NCBI GenBank assembly: GCA_023512835.1
Contig: CM042092.1
Coordinates: 53,760,400-53,824,399, forward strand
Origin: Taxillus chinensis
Taxonomy: Eukaryota; Streptophyta; Magnoliopsida; Santalales; Loranthaceae
DNA: 64,000 bases
Direction of reading: 5' to 3'
Shown in pieces: positions 20,064 to 31,817 of the stretch. Position numbers and translations under genes: made by a program. Below the pieces are notes generated by a model. That model saw nothing but the letters and a program-made list of their open reading frames with translations, was not told where the DNA came from and made no database searches. Positions within the stretch are counted from its first letter, which is position 1, and every line of letters starts with the position of its first letter.

Positions 20064-21445
20064 CTAATAAGAAGGGGCAGATTTAACTTTCCATGCTAAT
20101 CTTGGTGATCCTTCATTAGATTCATTTGCAGGGTTAATCTTCAGATTTTCAGCATGTTTTCCTTTCTTATTGTTATCTTTGGTAGCTTTAATAGGCACAG
20201 GTTTGATGCCTTTCTTCACAAGCTTAGTCTTTAAGTCTTTTGAATGGGTAGCCTGTGTGTGCTTGGTGAGTTTCTTTCTATCAGAGATGCTGTTGACCTG
20301 CAGATTTTTAGTGACATTAAGCTGTTTAAGGTTTACCCTGATTTCTGTGGCAATCTCCTTCATAAGATACTCAGGGTAGAATCTGCACTGATAGGAGAGG
20401 TGTCCAACTTCACAGCAGATGGGGCACATTACATGTTTAGGCTGAACACTCTTTCTCAAGGGTTTTGCTGGAGTGTTAAGAGGTTTTCTAGGTCTTCTCA
20501 CATATCCTAGACCGTTCTTAACTCTTTCATCAAAGATAAACTTAGGCTGGAAGGCAGCAGCCTTGCTGGATGAACCATTCTCAAATTTAATAGTGTGTCT
20601 ACTTGGTTTTGTCTCTGAGATAACTACACCCTTACCCTTGCATTGGGATGTAGAGGACAGGTTGACTGAGGGTTCAGCTTTCAGTTCTTTCTTAGGAACT
20701 ACTGCATCACTGTCCTGAGATACAACGGTACCCAGATCTTTGAGTTCGGGTGTCACTGGTTTAGGTGAACTAGCAACAACCATTGATACCTCCTTTCCAC
20801 AATCAACGAGCACACTGCCAGCAGGAACAAAGCCAGCAAGACACTTGGTCTGAACAGGGTAGGTCTGGGCCTTGGCTATTTGGTCTTCTGAGAAACCTAG
20901 ACCTAAGGCTAGACCTTTAACATCTGGAGTAGTCCTAAAGTGGGCTGCAATCTTAGCAGAGTCTTGCCACTTTTGACGGATTTGTCTTTCCTTTTCCAGT
21001 TCTGCTTTGGTTTCAGCTAGTTCCTTTTCAAGCCTATTGATGTCTTTATTAGCCATTTTTAGTTGACTAGCTTTGTCCAAAAGATCATCATGTGTGCTTC
21101 TCATCTCACTCACTTCAGCCCTTAATCTTCTCTCTGTTATTTCATAATCATCTATAGAGTCTCTATATTCACATGAAAGCCGTTCCAGTTTAGAATAGTA
21201 TCTTTCTTTGTCAGCTTTCATAGGAAGAAATTGTTCCTCCATTTCTTTAAGAGCTCTATAGGTATCTTCATAATCAATGTAGAGCTGTTCATAAGTTCTT
21301 ACCTTGAGGGGAGGTGAATGGTCAGCCATGAAGCAGATGAGACCTTTTTCCTTCTTCTCCTCATTTGATGATTCTTCTTCCTCCTCAGTTTCACTGTTAA
21401 ACTTGTTAGTGACAAGCGCCTTCTTCCTCTTGTCATCCTTTCTGC
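20064..21445 (-). pseudogene. Extended gag-pol region with coiled coil (copia)
   Basis: A 421-codon open frame (20064-21329) with a long coiled coil (about residues 10-130, rich in Glu/Lys/Leu heptads such as LEKELAETKAELEKER). A CCHC-like motif CPICCEVGHLSYQC follows, then a Lys-rich linker ending before the protease. Long gag extensions with coiled coils are typical of the SIRE/Maximus clade. A frameshift near 21330-21445 disconnects it from the preceding gag. Confidence 0.75.
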
Positions 21446-22594
21446 TTAAGGAGCCTTTGGTCTTCTTCTTCTGCTCACTGCCTCCTTTTTCTCCCTCTTC
21501 AGCTTATAACAGTCAGCAACGAAGTGGCTAGGCTTGTTGCAGTGATAGCATTGCAACTTGTCCTTATCTTTTCCCTTAGAAAAAGATGAGGATAACTGCC
21601 TTGCTTTCCTTCTGTAGTTCCTCCTTCTCTTCAGCAGTTTCTTGATCAGAAATGCCACTTCTTCATCCGAGGCACTCTCTGAGCCAAGTTCATCTACTTC
21701 ATCATCTTCCTCTTCTGAAGATGCCTCCCGTGGTTCAGCAGCAGCCTTAAAGGCAACAGACTTCTCCTTTTTCTTGGAAGGGTTCTCAAATGCCTCAAGC
21801 TCTTCTTTTTGCATTTCAAACGTCTTGAGGTCCCCATATAATGCTTCCAAGGCGCAAGTCTTCCATTCCTTCAGCTGACGGATGGCTGATGTCTTTACCA
21901 GCAGTCTCAAGGGAAGAGATCTCATAAAGTCATTTTTGTCCTTCTGAGAGATCTCAATGTTGTAAGTCTTCATCCGTTGAATCAGACCTGTGAACCGTTT
22001 ATAGATACTGTCCAATGACTCCTTCGATTCACATCTGAAGGCTTCATACTCTTGTTTGAGCATGGAGATCTTGTTGTCCTGTATTTGCTCATCTCCTTCG
22101 TAGATGAGACAGAGCTTGTCCCATACCTCTGTAGCAATCTCAAGATCCTGCACATCCGTGAACATGTCATCATCAAGTGCAGAGAAAAGTATGGCTTTTG
22201 CCTTGAAGCCGAGCTTTACTTTCCTCTGCTCCACCTTAGACCAACTATCTGGATCTTTCATCATTAGCCGACCTCTCTGCATACTCTTTGGAGTGAAAGG
22301 TCCGTTCTTTATTGTTTCCCAGAGATAGATGTCGAGCATGTCTAGGTGTGCTCTCATTCTCACTTTCAATTTGGAAAAACATGCGGGTGTGCACATAGGT
22401 ACTTGGGAGGATAAGCCAGGCAATACATCATAGAAGTCTTCTTGTTCTTTCTTATTGCTGTTGGTACTCGGTTCTTCCGGCTCCTGGTCTCCAGTCGCTC
22501 CTTCCTCTGGAGCACAACTGGCTTCAAGTTCCTCAACAGGAACTGGAGCTTGCTCGGGAGCAGGTGCTGCACTGCTGGAATCCATGTCAGCCAT
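21446..22594 (-). pseudogene. Gag capsid-nucleocapsid of the copia element
   Basis: A 382-codon open frame whose ATG (22592-22594) lies 29 bp past the PBS. It has an acidic Pro-rich N-terminus, a UBN2-type capsid region (LYLWETIKNGPFTP-like, EVWDKLCLIYEGDEQIQ, SKESLDSIYKRFTGLIQ) and a zinc knuckle CYHCNKPSHFVADC near the C-terminus, then a Lys/Arg-rich end. Gag forms the particle that packages element RNA. The frame ends early by frameshift relative to the following segment. Confidence 0.85.
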
Positions 22595-22622
22595 TAAGGA
22601 TCTCTATGGAGTTGTAGAACTT

Positions 22623-22633
22623 CTCTGATACCA
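22623..22633 (-). promoter_or_regulatory. Primer binding site of the copia element (tRNA-iMet type)
   Basis: On the minus strand TGGTATCAGAG, the standard complement of the initiator tRNA-Met 3' end, two bases from the LTR end at 22636. Confidence 0.9.
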
Positions 22634-22635
22634 AT

Positions 22636-24639
22636 TGTAGGTCCCAAAGTGAGTCTAGAGGAGGGGTGAATAGACTTTCGTCGCGTGCGGAAGCTAGACT
22701 ATTAGATGGTTTTGGATTCCTCTACAGATGACTATGATGGAAGTATTTATGGAGAGGATGACAGTAGTATTGAGGATAGCGTGAGTGATGATGAACTATC
22801 AGACAAAACTGAAATAAGAGTAAATGCTCTTTTCTCTTGGATCTCGGCGAGAAAGAGAAGGCTTATGATAGATTGAAGTGCGGATAACAGACAACACAAA
22901 GATCAAGACTTAATGGAAGTGCTAGATCTTTGATGAATAACAAGATTCATGAATAAACGAATGGATTGCTCTTGTTCTCGATTCAACACGGCGCACAGCA
23001 CTTGTCTCAGTTCTCTCTTAGTCTTTTTCTCTCGTGTTGGAACACTCTTCTTAGTTCTGAAAGAGATTCTTTTTCCTTAAGTTCGTCAGAACCAATGTCT
23101 TGTGCTGTGTGTGTTTCCTTCTTTTGAGAGAGAAGTTAAACTCTTGATTTTGTCGTTAAGTGCATGAAAGATATATTTTTAAGATTAAAGTGCCCGTGCG
23201 CCATGATGTCCATCCCGACAGACTGACTTCCTGCCACTGAAAATGCAGAATGTCAGGGGATGGGTTGATCTGCTTTGATTTACAGATCAGATGCCCATAC
23301 TGCGTATTTGGTATGCAGTTGATCTTGGCCGTTCATCCGAGGATGGTAGTTGGCAACAATTAATGCGTCATTAATGCGCTCAACTGCTCGGGACGGCGCA
23401 GACTTGCTGTACAAACCCTAACTGACAATATCGCTAAGTGACTATATTTAGGGTTGTAAGTTTGCCTCGGAGGTAAATGCCTCGTAGGTTCGGTGACTCG
23501 AAGATTTCAGTTAGAGCCTATTGAAAGTGGCGAAAGTCTGCTTCAGGATTTACAGCGTTTCTGCGAGTCTATGACTCATATCTTCGAGTATCCGAGGTAG
23601 GAGCTCAGGTTGGATTAGTCTTTTGTGTCACTCTATTAACTGAAATCTACGACTCTACGAGTCTGCGACTCTTCGAATGGCGCTTAGTGTGACTTCTTCG
23701 AGTTCAGCTAATCTACCTGTTATTGTAGCTACGAGTCTACGACTCTAGTTCTGCGGGTCTACGACCTTCGGGTCTCTCAGTTTACTATATTTGACTAAGT
23801 GGTCTGAAGATCTTCGACTCTACGAGTCTTCAACTTCGCTTTTCTTCCTTAGTCTTTCACAGAGGCTCATAAACTGAGTTCCTGTATAGCTACGACCCTT
23901 TAGCTACAACTCTCCGCCATCGATCTCCGAGTCTGGAAGTATGGCAATTTCTCTATAGTGACTGTGTCCCTTAAGTCTACGAGTCTACGACTCTACGACC
24001 CTTGAGTTATAGTTTCATTTGTTTGCTAGTCTTTATAGCATCGACTCTTCGACCTTCAACCTACGAGTCTACGAGTCCAGTTGCTTAACCGTGTTCGACG
24101 GCTTCGACTCTACGACTTTCAATCTACGAGTCTACGAGTCCGGTTTTCTTTACACTATTCGAAGGCTTCGACTCTACGACTTTCGATCTACGAGTCTATG
24201 AGTCCTATTTTCTTAACAGTGTCAGAAGGTTTTGACCCTACGACTCTACGAGTCTTCGAGTCTAGTGATAATTCAAGTTCTATTAATTCACTTAAGTATT
24301 TATGGGGACTCTACGAGTCTACGAGTCATTTAGCTTTGGTTACTGTTCTTAACACTTCTTCGACTCTACGAGTCTCCGAGCTTATTGATACTTACAGTAA
24401 CACTCTCTTTTCCGTACTGTGACTCTACGACCTTCGACCCTGGATCTACGAGTCGCAATGTTCTCACTGTTTCGCCTTGAGTCTCCAGACTCTACGAGTC
24501 TACGAGTCTCTTGCCAATATGTCCTATGACAGTTTCACTTCTACGAATTTTGACTCTTCAACCCTACGACCTTTGGTTCTTCGAGTCTCCAGACTTAGAC
24601 TATATTTTGGCAGCTTCATCAAATCCTATATTTCCAACA
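22636..24639 (-). repeat. Copia 5' LTR (complete, 2004 bp)
   Basis: In plus orientation begins TGTAGGTCCC and ends TATTTCCAACA, so on the minus strand TGTTGG...CA. The portion 23091-24639 matches 8049-9599. It contains the dense GACTC/GAGTC region (about 23560-24600). I could not place a TATA box with confidence. Confidence 0.9.
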
Positions 24640-24796
24640 CCTCTTAGGCACCGTAGTGCATCTCAGCCTTAGTATTGTCTCTCAGACACAGGAACCTCTT
24701 AGGCTCTATATAAATATTGCCTCATAGGCCTCAATAGCAGCCTCTCAGGCTCATCAAGATAGCCTCACAGACCCAACACTCATCCGATAACACTAT
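24640..24796 (-). repeat. Element C 3' LTR, piece 2
   Basis: 157 bp between the copia LTR and the Ogre LTR. On the minus strand it contains GAGCCTGAGAGGCTG-like units and GCCTAAGAGG, the minisatellite style of the other Tekay LTRs (compare 50330-50470). Last five bases ACTAT are the left Ogre TSD. Confidence 0.65.
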
Positions 24797-27014
24797 TGTT
24801 GTACCCCATTTTGACCGGGTTAGATCACAACCGTACTTGGCGAAGGACCACTTTGGGAGACCTTTATATGCACCAAGACAAGCTCTAAGTGATAGAGGAT
24901 GACATTTGGAGGACAACGCACTTGACCACACATGATTCCGAGAAGAAATGAAATGATTAGGACAAAAGTGTCAAGTTGAATCGGACAACTTGTGTGCAGC
25001 CCGCTATTTTGCCGATGACTTCCCCGATACGTGTCGTAATCCAACAAACTCAATTGCGCTGAGTAGATAACACCTTTATCTGTCATTTCCAATTGGTTTA
25101 AGATTTTTCTGGGCTAAATTCAATTAATTATGATTTTTCGAAGTTGGCAACCAAATCTGGTACAAATTTGGGAGAGACAGTCGGTGCGCAGCGCACTAAT
25201 TTGCCAATAACTCCTTCAATACTAGTTGGAATTGAACAACGTCACTTGAATTGGTTATATAACATCTTTATCTATCATTTTCAATTGGTTTGAGATTATT
25301 CCAGGCTATATTCAATTAGTTATGATTTTTTGAAGTTGGTGATCAAGTTTGGGTGGTACAACCGGTATGCAGCGCACTATTTTGCCAATAACTTCCTCAA
25401 TACTTGCTGTAATTGAACAAAGTCAATTGCATTGGTTAGATAACATTCTTATCTATCATCTCCAACTGGTTTGAGGATAATCCGTGTTCTGTACAATTAA
25501 CTAGGAATTTTTGAATCCGATGGGTAGAATGCTCCCACTATCATGTACCTCTGTGTGGTGTTTCCCCATTTTATCTTAAATGGTTGATCTTTTTTGAGTG
25601 ATTCCAATTTCTGGAGATAGATGACAGAGTTTCAAGAAAAACAAGACCTATTTGGCCCTAATTCGAGCTCTGTGGAGAAAGTTATGAATTTTTGAAGTTG
25701 CTCCAAAAATCTACCTTATTCTCCACGAATTTTGGTTCTTCATATGCATGTTTGTCCCACATTGACAGTTTTGCTTCTCCTTCGCCCAGTATATATACAA
25801 AGACACTCTCCTTAGGCAGCAAGTGAGAACAAGAGAGGCCTAAAGAAGCCCAAGTAGAGGCGCCACGTGGCGACCAAGCCCACACACGGAATTTTTTGGG
25901 GAAACCCAAATCCGGTGGTCAAACTTGGTCAAATCCGGACTAAGCCCAAATCCGGTCAAACTTGGTCAAATCCGAGCTAAGCACACTAATGCGGAATAAG
26001 GACTTACTGATGCGGACTAAGCCCAAATCCGGTGGTCAAACTTAGTCAAATCCAAGCTAAGCCCTCTTTTGCGGAATAAGGACCCACTGATGCGGACTAA
26101 GCCCAAATCCGGTGGTCAAACTTGGTCAAATCCGAGCTAAGCCCACTGATGCGGAATAAGGCCACTGATCTTGAATAAGCCCACATCCAAAGGTCAAACC
26201 TGGTCAAAAAAACCCAAAAACTGCTATTTTTTCCTTTTTTTTTCCTTATCTCTCTAAAGTTAAAAAATGAAAATACAAAAAACAAACATCTTGCATCTCT
26301 TTTTTTTCTTCCTTTATTATTTTCAAAAAAATAATAAAATGTAAAAACACAAAAACTTAAATCTTTTCTAGAAAATTTAAACAAGGCCTAGGCGGTCATG
26401 AGGATTGAGCCCTAGATGTTCATATCCTAGTCTGCCTAAGCCAATATTAATTGTAGCAGTATTTCCATTTCAATTCAAATTATTTTCATTTTGTTTTCTA
26501 AAAAAAGAAAGTTCCCTTTTGTTTTCCTGAAAAACGCAATATTGTCACATGGGCCTAGATCCCACATTCTTTTTTCTAAAATTAGAAAGTCTCCTTTTAT
26601 TTATTTTATTAATTTTTTTTTTGTTGTTTTAAGGCCTAGATCCTAAAATCTTTCTTTTTCTTAAAATTAAAAATACAAAAAAACTCTTTTTTTTTTGAAT
26701 AAATAATAAAGCAAGCAAACACCCATAGATCAAGACTAGGTACCAATTGTGGTGTTGTGGGGGTGCAAGAATTTTTCTTCCTTCCCCACACGTAACCGAC
26801 TCCCGAACCTAATTTTCTAGAACCGTAGACCCTTTCTTTTTCTAGGTGCCCAATCACACCTTTAATTTGTTTGGTGGCGACTCTGTGTTTTTTCTTTTCT
26901 TTCATGGTTTATGCGAGTCTTGTGCAGGGATGACTCTAGGATCAACGGAATGAACTAGCATGGAGTCCTTTCACAAAAGCCAGCAACGAGCCCGATCAAA
27001 AACGGGTGATGACA
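24797..27014 (+). repeat. Ogre 5' LTR (2218 bp, internally deleted)
   Basis: Begins TGTTGTACCCCATTTTGACC and ends GGGTGATGACA. It contains a possible TATA (TATATATAC at about 25790), a palindrome CGCCACGTGGCG (25861-25872), tandem units with TGCGGACTAAGCCCAAATCC (about 25910-26200) and T-rich U5-like sequence. Relative to the 3' LTR it lacks about 970 bp at about 26207 (counterpart of 51407-52375). Confidence 0.85.
25861..25872. promoter_or_regulatory. 12-bp G-box palindrome in Ogre LTR
   Basis: CGCCACGTGGCG, a perfect palindrome containing the CACGTG core; also at 43389-43400 in the 3' LTR. It lies about 65 bp downstream of a TATATATAC sequence. Confidence 0.5.
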
Positions 27015-27016
27015 GC

Positions 27017-27035
27017 TAGCGACTCTGCTAGGGAC
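27017..27035 (+). promoter_or_regulatory. Ogre primer binding site (tRNA-Arg type, two substitutions)
   Basis: TAGCGACTCTGCTAGGGAC, two bases after the LTR end, resembles the tRNA-Arg complement used by Ogre elements with two G-to-A changes, both where the opposite C would be in a CHG context. Confidence 0.75.
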
Positions 27036-27574
27036 TGTTGTGAGAGTCTAGCCATGGTCTCGATTTATTGGAATGTTTGCTTTCTTTTTTTTCTCTGTTT
27101 ATTTTTCTTTTCTTTTATAATTGTTTTAACTGTGCATACATGCTTCTCTCTCTTTCTCCAACCCTATACCCGGGTTTTCTCTAACACAACAGGATTAGAA
27201 GAGGCTACTAAAGGTTTGCCCACGTGGACTTGGTTGTGCTTGTCTACGTGGAATACCAGAAATGTCTCACTCAGGCAGTAGTCCTTTCTTGTTAATGCCC
27301 CAAGAGGTACAAGAAGGACCCCCTCCATTAATGCCCTATGGGGTACGGGGGCTCCCTCTTAGTTCTTGTTAATGCCCTCGTGGTAATGCTTGGGAACCAA
27401 TGAATAAGATAGGCAAATTTAGAAGCCCATTAGGGGCATGACCATCATGTGTTTGAGCCTTGCTATGACATTTGTGTACTTGCCTTGCTTGAACCTTGTA
27501 TACATTGTCCATGTACTAACCCCTCATTTTCATTCATTGCATATCATAACATTACACACATTCATTTAGGAAAC
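27036..27574 (+). other. Ogre 5' untranslated region
   Basis: No gene. Contains three short repeats around GTTAATGCCC (27285-27385) and T/C-rich stretches. Confidence 0.6.
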
Positions 27575-28880
27575 ATGGCAAGCTTTGATAATCTTCTAGC
27601 TAATAAGGTGGATAGAGAAGACGTTCAAGTGGTCGCTCTCATGTCAAGGATAATCCAAAGGTACTTAGGAAATTTTTCTCAAGAGGAGCCATAGAAATTC
27701 TGAGACCTACACATTGAGCTCCCAAAGAATCATGCTCCTGAACTCACATCCATATGGAGGAAGTGGTCTTCAAGGAGTCAAGCCGCATACATCAAACACT
27801 TTGGGGATCTGTTACATCTAACTCAACTACCAATAGATGAGAATATGATCATTGCAGCAGTGAACTTCTAGGATCCAAGGCGAAGGTGCTTCTGTTTTAA
27901 TGGCGTAGTTTTGGTCCCAATTATTGAAGAATACAAAAGGTTTCTTGATCAAGAAGTGGATCAAAAGAAGGCAATCTTCAACTATGATCCTCGGAAATCA
28001 TGCCAGCATACTTTGGCTTGTCTCCTAGATATACGAGCTAAAGAAGTTCCTCCAATCATTCAAAATGATGGGAAGCACGAAGTCATTCCATGGGAGTTCT
28101 TCAAGAGGATGATGCAACATTCAACTCAAGAGGAGACCCATATACTTTTCACTGTTGCTGTCTATGGGTCTGCTCATTTTCCCTCGGAATCCAAACTTCA
28201 TTGACGGGGAAGTCTTGGAACTTGTACTGCAATTGATAAAGGGAAATGACCCCGTTCCTGCCATCTTAGCCGAAACCATTAGGTCCTTATCCTACATCCG
28301 AGTCAGAGGCCGAGAACAATTCAGAGGTTGTCTTCCTCTCCTATGCACATGGTTGAAGGGTCACTTCCCATGCAGCTTTCCATGCTTCAAGGAAATGTAT
28401 GTGCTACCTGCTACGACCTTGCTAGATATTCTAGATAGTGGGTGGCGGCTACCCAATGACAAGGAAGGCTGGATGCACAAGTTCCATACACTAAGAGATG
28501 AGGATATCATTTGGAGGGCCCCTTGGATGCATAGATCAAGCATGCTATATAGCTGCGGTAGCTATAATTGGGTCCCACTAATCGGCCCTTGGGGAAGCAC
28601 TGCATACGCACCATTACAGGTGGGAAGATAACTTGAAGGGCATCAAATCGTCCCAGTCTTACATGGAATGGAAGCCTGCGATAAGGAATATGGATCTCCT
28701 GGGACAAAACGGGCAATCTTTGAGATGCATAGAGCTTGGGCCACCCCTCGACGAATCAAGGCCAACCTACATGCTACTCCTGTCTTATCAGAATACAAGG
28801 CATGGAAAGAGAAGTTGTTCACTCTCCCCAACACAGGCAAGGACACTGCAGCTGAAGAGGTGGCCTCCAACAAAGAATGA
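27575..28880 (+). pseudogene. Ogre ORF1 (function unknown)
   Basis: Begins ATGGCAAGC (27575) and ends at a TGA (28878-28880). It is read in several frames with stops near 27692 and 27870 and frame changes near 28150-28200 and 28630. Segments IEEYKRFLDQEVDQKK, GNDPVPAILAETIRSL, RGREQFRGCLPLLCTWLKGH and WRAPWMHRSSMLYSCG match the separate ORF1 that Ogre elements carry upstream of gag-pro-pol. Its role is not established; it recalls plant mobile domain proteins. Without frameshifts it would encode about 430 residues. Confidence 0.75.
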
Positions 28881-29272
28881 GATCCTACGGGTTGATGTTG
28901 GTTTTGGTTTTTCTTTTGGAAATTTAAGTCCTAAAAACTGGTTTTTTATTTTCCCCTTTTTTTGGTTTTTTGGGTTAGAAAACATATTTTTTTTGTTTTT
29001 TATGTTTTGTAAAAAACGTTTTGTTTTGGTTTTGCTTTCTTTTGTCTTTTTTTTTTGTTTTTGGAAGGTAAAACATTTTTTTTTGCTTTGTGTTTTAAAT
29101 GGAATTGGAACTCCTAAATATGGAAACGTGCATTTTTTTAGATGCTTTCTTTTCCCTTTTTTTTTGACTTGAAATGCATTTTTTTGTGGTTTTGAAAACG
29201 TTTTTTTTGTTTTTTTTTGCAAGGATAAAACTTTGAAACTAACACAATAACATATAAAGTGATGCGTGTGAT
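28881..29272 (+). other. T-rich low-complexity stretch after ORF1
   Basis: Nearly all T runs separated by short spacers (28895-29240). The hydrophobic 179-codon frame across it is an artefact of poly-T. It is either Ogre spacer sequence or the end of the adjacent Tat LTR. Confidence 0.6.
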
Positions 29273-30889
29273 TGTGACATCCATAAATCAAAATGACCCA
29301 CTCTTTTTCTTTCTTTTCTTTTTCTTCATGCCTCCCTTTGCTCTCTCTCTTTTTCTTTCTTTGTTTTTTTCTTGTTTGCTATACTTTACATATTACAACA
29401 TACACATATACAAAGGAAAGGGAAATACAAGGAAGAACACAATGCAACAAGTAAAAGAAAAAGAAATACAAGGAAATATTAAGAATTACATCAAATATTA
29501 ATGTGAGTAAGCTGAAAAGTAATGAAGAAATAAGGGTTGAACCGACTTTGGGCCTTGCAACACCAATCTTCCGTTTGAGCTCCTGTCGGCGCTGATAATC
29601 AATTGCTTAGAACCAACAAATCTGACGGCGAGCTTTGTGAGGAGGATTTCTTGGTATTTGAAGATTGGATTGATGTCTTTTTTGGGTTTGAGATTTTTTG
29701 GTGACTGGAAATAAGGAAGGTGGGCGTGAGAAGTAGGGGACTGGAAAAGGATTGGTGTCTTTTGTGTTTTTTTTTTTTGTTTGATGAAAACGTAGAAAGA
29801 GAGGGCTGAAGTTGGAGTTATTTTTGTGTTTTTCTTTTACTGGGAGAAAGATAACTATAACGAGAAAGAGGGTATGAGGATGAAGGGGCGATTTTGATTG
29901 CTGAATAGCAGAAAAACTGGGCGATCTTCTTGGGTTTGGGTTTTGAATCTCAAAAAGACTAGCAAAATGGCAGAAAGATTGGATATACAGACTAGCAGAA
30001 TAGTCAAAAAGGCTGGACGTAATCCTCTCTTTTCTGGGTTTTGAATCTCTCTCTTTTTCTGGGTTTTAAATCTCTCTGTTTGCGCTGGGATGAGGAATGG
30101 TAGCAGGTTTTTTCCAACGATGATGGCTCTCTGTGTTTTTTTTTTTGGGTGTTTTTTTTTTGCAGGGAGGAGGCTGGGGCGTTTTTTGATGATGCGGCTG
30201 GGGTGTAGTGGTAGCAGGTTTTTTCAATGATCGGTCCCCCCCTTTTTTTTTTCTGCGCAGGAACTGAAGATTGCATCTTAACGGGCTTCGGGGCTTCAAG
30301 GCTTCGATGCTTCGGGGCTTCGAGGCTTCGAGACTTCAAAGGTCAATGGGTCGAAGTGTCGGCAAGTCAACGGTCAACGGTCAACCCCGAAGTTTTTTTT
30401 TTTAACTTTTAGCTACCTTTTTACCCTTACCCACAATGCAAAAATGGACGACCTTTTAGGGATTGTTTGGGAGACCCGTATTTGCCTACATAGACATTTT
30501 AGAGAATTCCACATGATCACTTTTTCGGGCAGTTTGACCAAGGGCATTGATCGTCTTTTGGCAAATTTGACTTTTTCCAACAAAAGTTGTTTTGGCCATA
30601 ACTTCTTCATTTTAAGTCCGATTTGAGCTCGGTCAAGTGCGTTAGTCTCCAATTTTCATCCTCTATCACCTGGTGTTGGTCTTGGGGCATTTCAAAGACT
30701 TGTATCAGAAGTCATTAATTTTGGACTCCCCCGTCCGTGTCAATTGTATCCATCTCGTGCAAATTGGGGTAAACCATTCCTTGGAAGTATGGGATCATTG
30801 TGGGCCTGTTCAACAAGGTATATGGCATGGGTAGAAAGGTATATCAAATGGGGTTATTATGTCCAACCCGGACAAAATGGGGTCCAACA
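29273..30889 (-). repeat. 3' LTR of the Tat element (left boundary approximate)
   Basis: On the minus strand begins TGTTGGACCCCATTTTGTCC at 30889, directly after a PPT. The left end is put at TGTGACATCC (29273) by its TG, without a second LTR to confirm. It contains GCTTCGAGGC-type repeats (30285-30345) and T-rich tracts. Confidence 0.5.
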
Positions 30890-30905
30890 GCTGCCCCTCT
30901 TTGTG
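30890..30905 (-). promoter_or_regulatory. Polypurine tract of the Tat element
   Basis: On the minus strand CACAAAGAGGGGCAGC abuts the LTR. The same CACAAAGAGGGGC tract, in plus orientation, precedes the Ogre 3' LTR at 42358-42370. Confidence 0.75.
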
Positions 30906-31094
30906 TACTGTTTGTATACAAACAGCGTACAAAGATAAAAGGGAGTCATTTTGGACGGGTTGGAGCACTTACCTGACTTACCTAGAGGAAGAAGTGTGGC
31001 AGTTGGGTCTATCCCCAAGAGGGAAAAGGGCTTTATAGGTCGGTGGACTTGGATAATACTTTGATGCGGCATCTGAGGCTGCCTACGATGTAAA
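30906..31094 (-). other. Tat 3' UTR between array and PPT
   Basis: No ORF. Includes TGTTTGTATACAAACAG-like palindromic sequence (about 30907-30924), also present in shorter form next to the Ogre PPT (42348-42358). Confidence 0.55.
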
Positions 31095-31817
31095 GATATG
31101 GGAGATTGAAAGCCTACAACAATGACAGGCTTGAATTGAAAAAAGAGAGCCTTCGGCAACGATAGACTTTGGTTAAAAAATGAAAAGCCCGCAACAATGA
31201 TAGGCTTGAACTGAAAAGTGAAAAGGCCCACAAAAATGGTGGGCGTGAACTAAAAATTGAAAGGCCCACAGCAACGATAGGCTCGAATTGAAAATGGATA
31301 GCCCACAACAACGATAGTCTTGAATTGAAAATGGATAGCCCACAGCAACGATAGGCTTAAACTGAAAAATGTAAAAGGCCCACAACAATGATGGGCGCGA
31401 ACTAAAAATTGAAAGGCCCACAGCAACGATAGGCTCGAATTGAAAATGGATAGCCCACAGCAATGATAGGCTTTGAATTGAAAATGGATAGCCCACAGCA
31501 ACGATAGGCTTTGAATTGAAAATGGATAGCCCATAGCAACGATAGGCTTGAATTCAAAATGGAAAAGCCCACAGCAACGATAGGCGTAAACTGAAAATGG
31601 AAAAGCCCACAGCAACGATAGGCTTAGATTGAAAATGGAAAAGCCCACAACAACGTTAGGCTTAAACTCAAAAATGGAAAGCCCACAGCAACGATAGGCT
31701 TGAATTGAAAATGGAAAAGCCCATAGCTACGATAGGCTTAAACCGGAAATGGAAAAGCCTAAAGCAACGATAGGCGTAAACTGAAAATGGAAAAGCCCAC
31801 AGCAACGATAGGCTTAG
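31095..31817 (-). repeat. Tandem array, 37-38 bp unit, Tat 3' UTR (part 1)
   Basis: Units containing AGCCCACAGCAACGATAGGC followed by TTGAATTGAAAATGG, for example at 31452, 31490, 31528 and 31566 (38-bp steps). It is split from part 2 by a solo LTR. Ogre/Tat 3' UTRs are known to bear such arrays, which can seed genomic satellites. The long minus-strand frames here are translations of the repeat. Confidence 0.9.

Larger units (their letters stand above)
8049..24639 (-). mobile_element. SIRE/Maximus-like Ty1/copia retrotransposon with extra ULP1-type ORF
   Basis: Minus-strand element with order gag, PR, INT, RT, RH (copia order), then a long additional ORF and PPTs. The right (5') LTR is 22636-24639 and the left (3') LTR 8049-9599, truncated. 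The PBS matches initiator tRNA-Met. The large LTRs, extended coiled-coil gag, extra ORF downstream of pol and multiple PPT-like tracts fit the SIRE/Maximus clade. Excluding the solo LTR inside it, the element is about 14.7 kb. The left TSD was lost with the LTR truncation; the right flank is CCTCT. Confidence 0.88.

Noticed and set aside
22623..22633. Possible tRNA genes suggested by tRNA-like sequence (also 43906, 62748, 27017)
   Set aside because: Only the 11-19 bp primer binding sites are present, with no tRNA fold around them.
28633..29172. Hydrophobic 179-codon frame that could look like a membrane protein
   Set aside because: Its second half encodes Phe/Leu runs from poly-T; the first half is in part Ogre ORF1 in another frame.
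30004..30339. Lys-rich 111-codon minus ORF
   Set aside because: Lies in the Tat LTR and derives from short repeats and poly-T; no domain.
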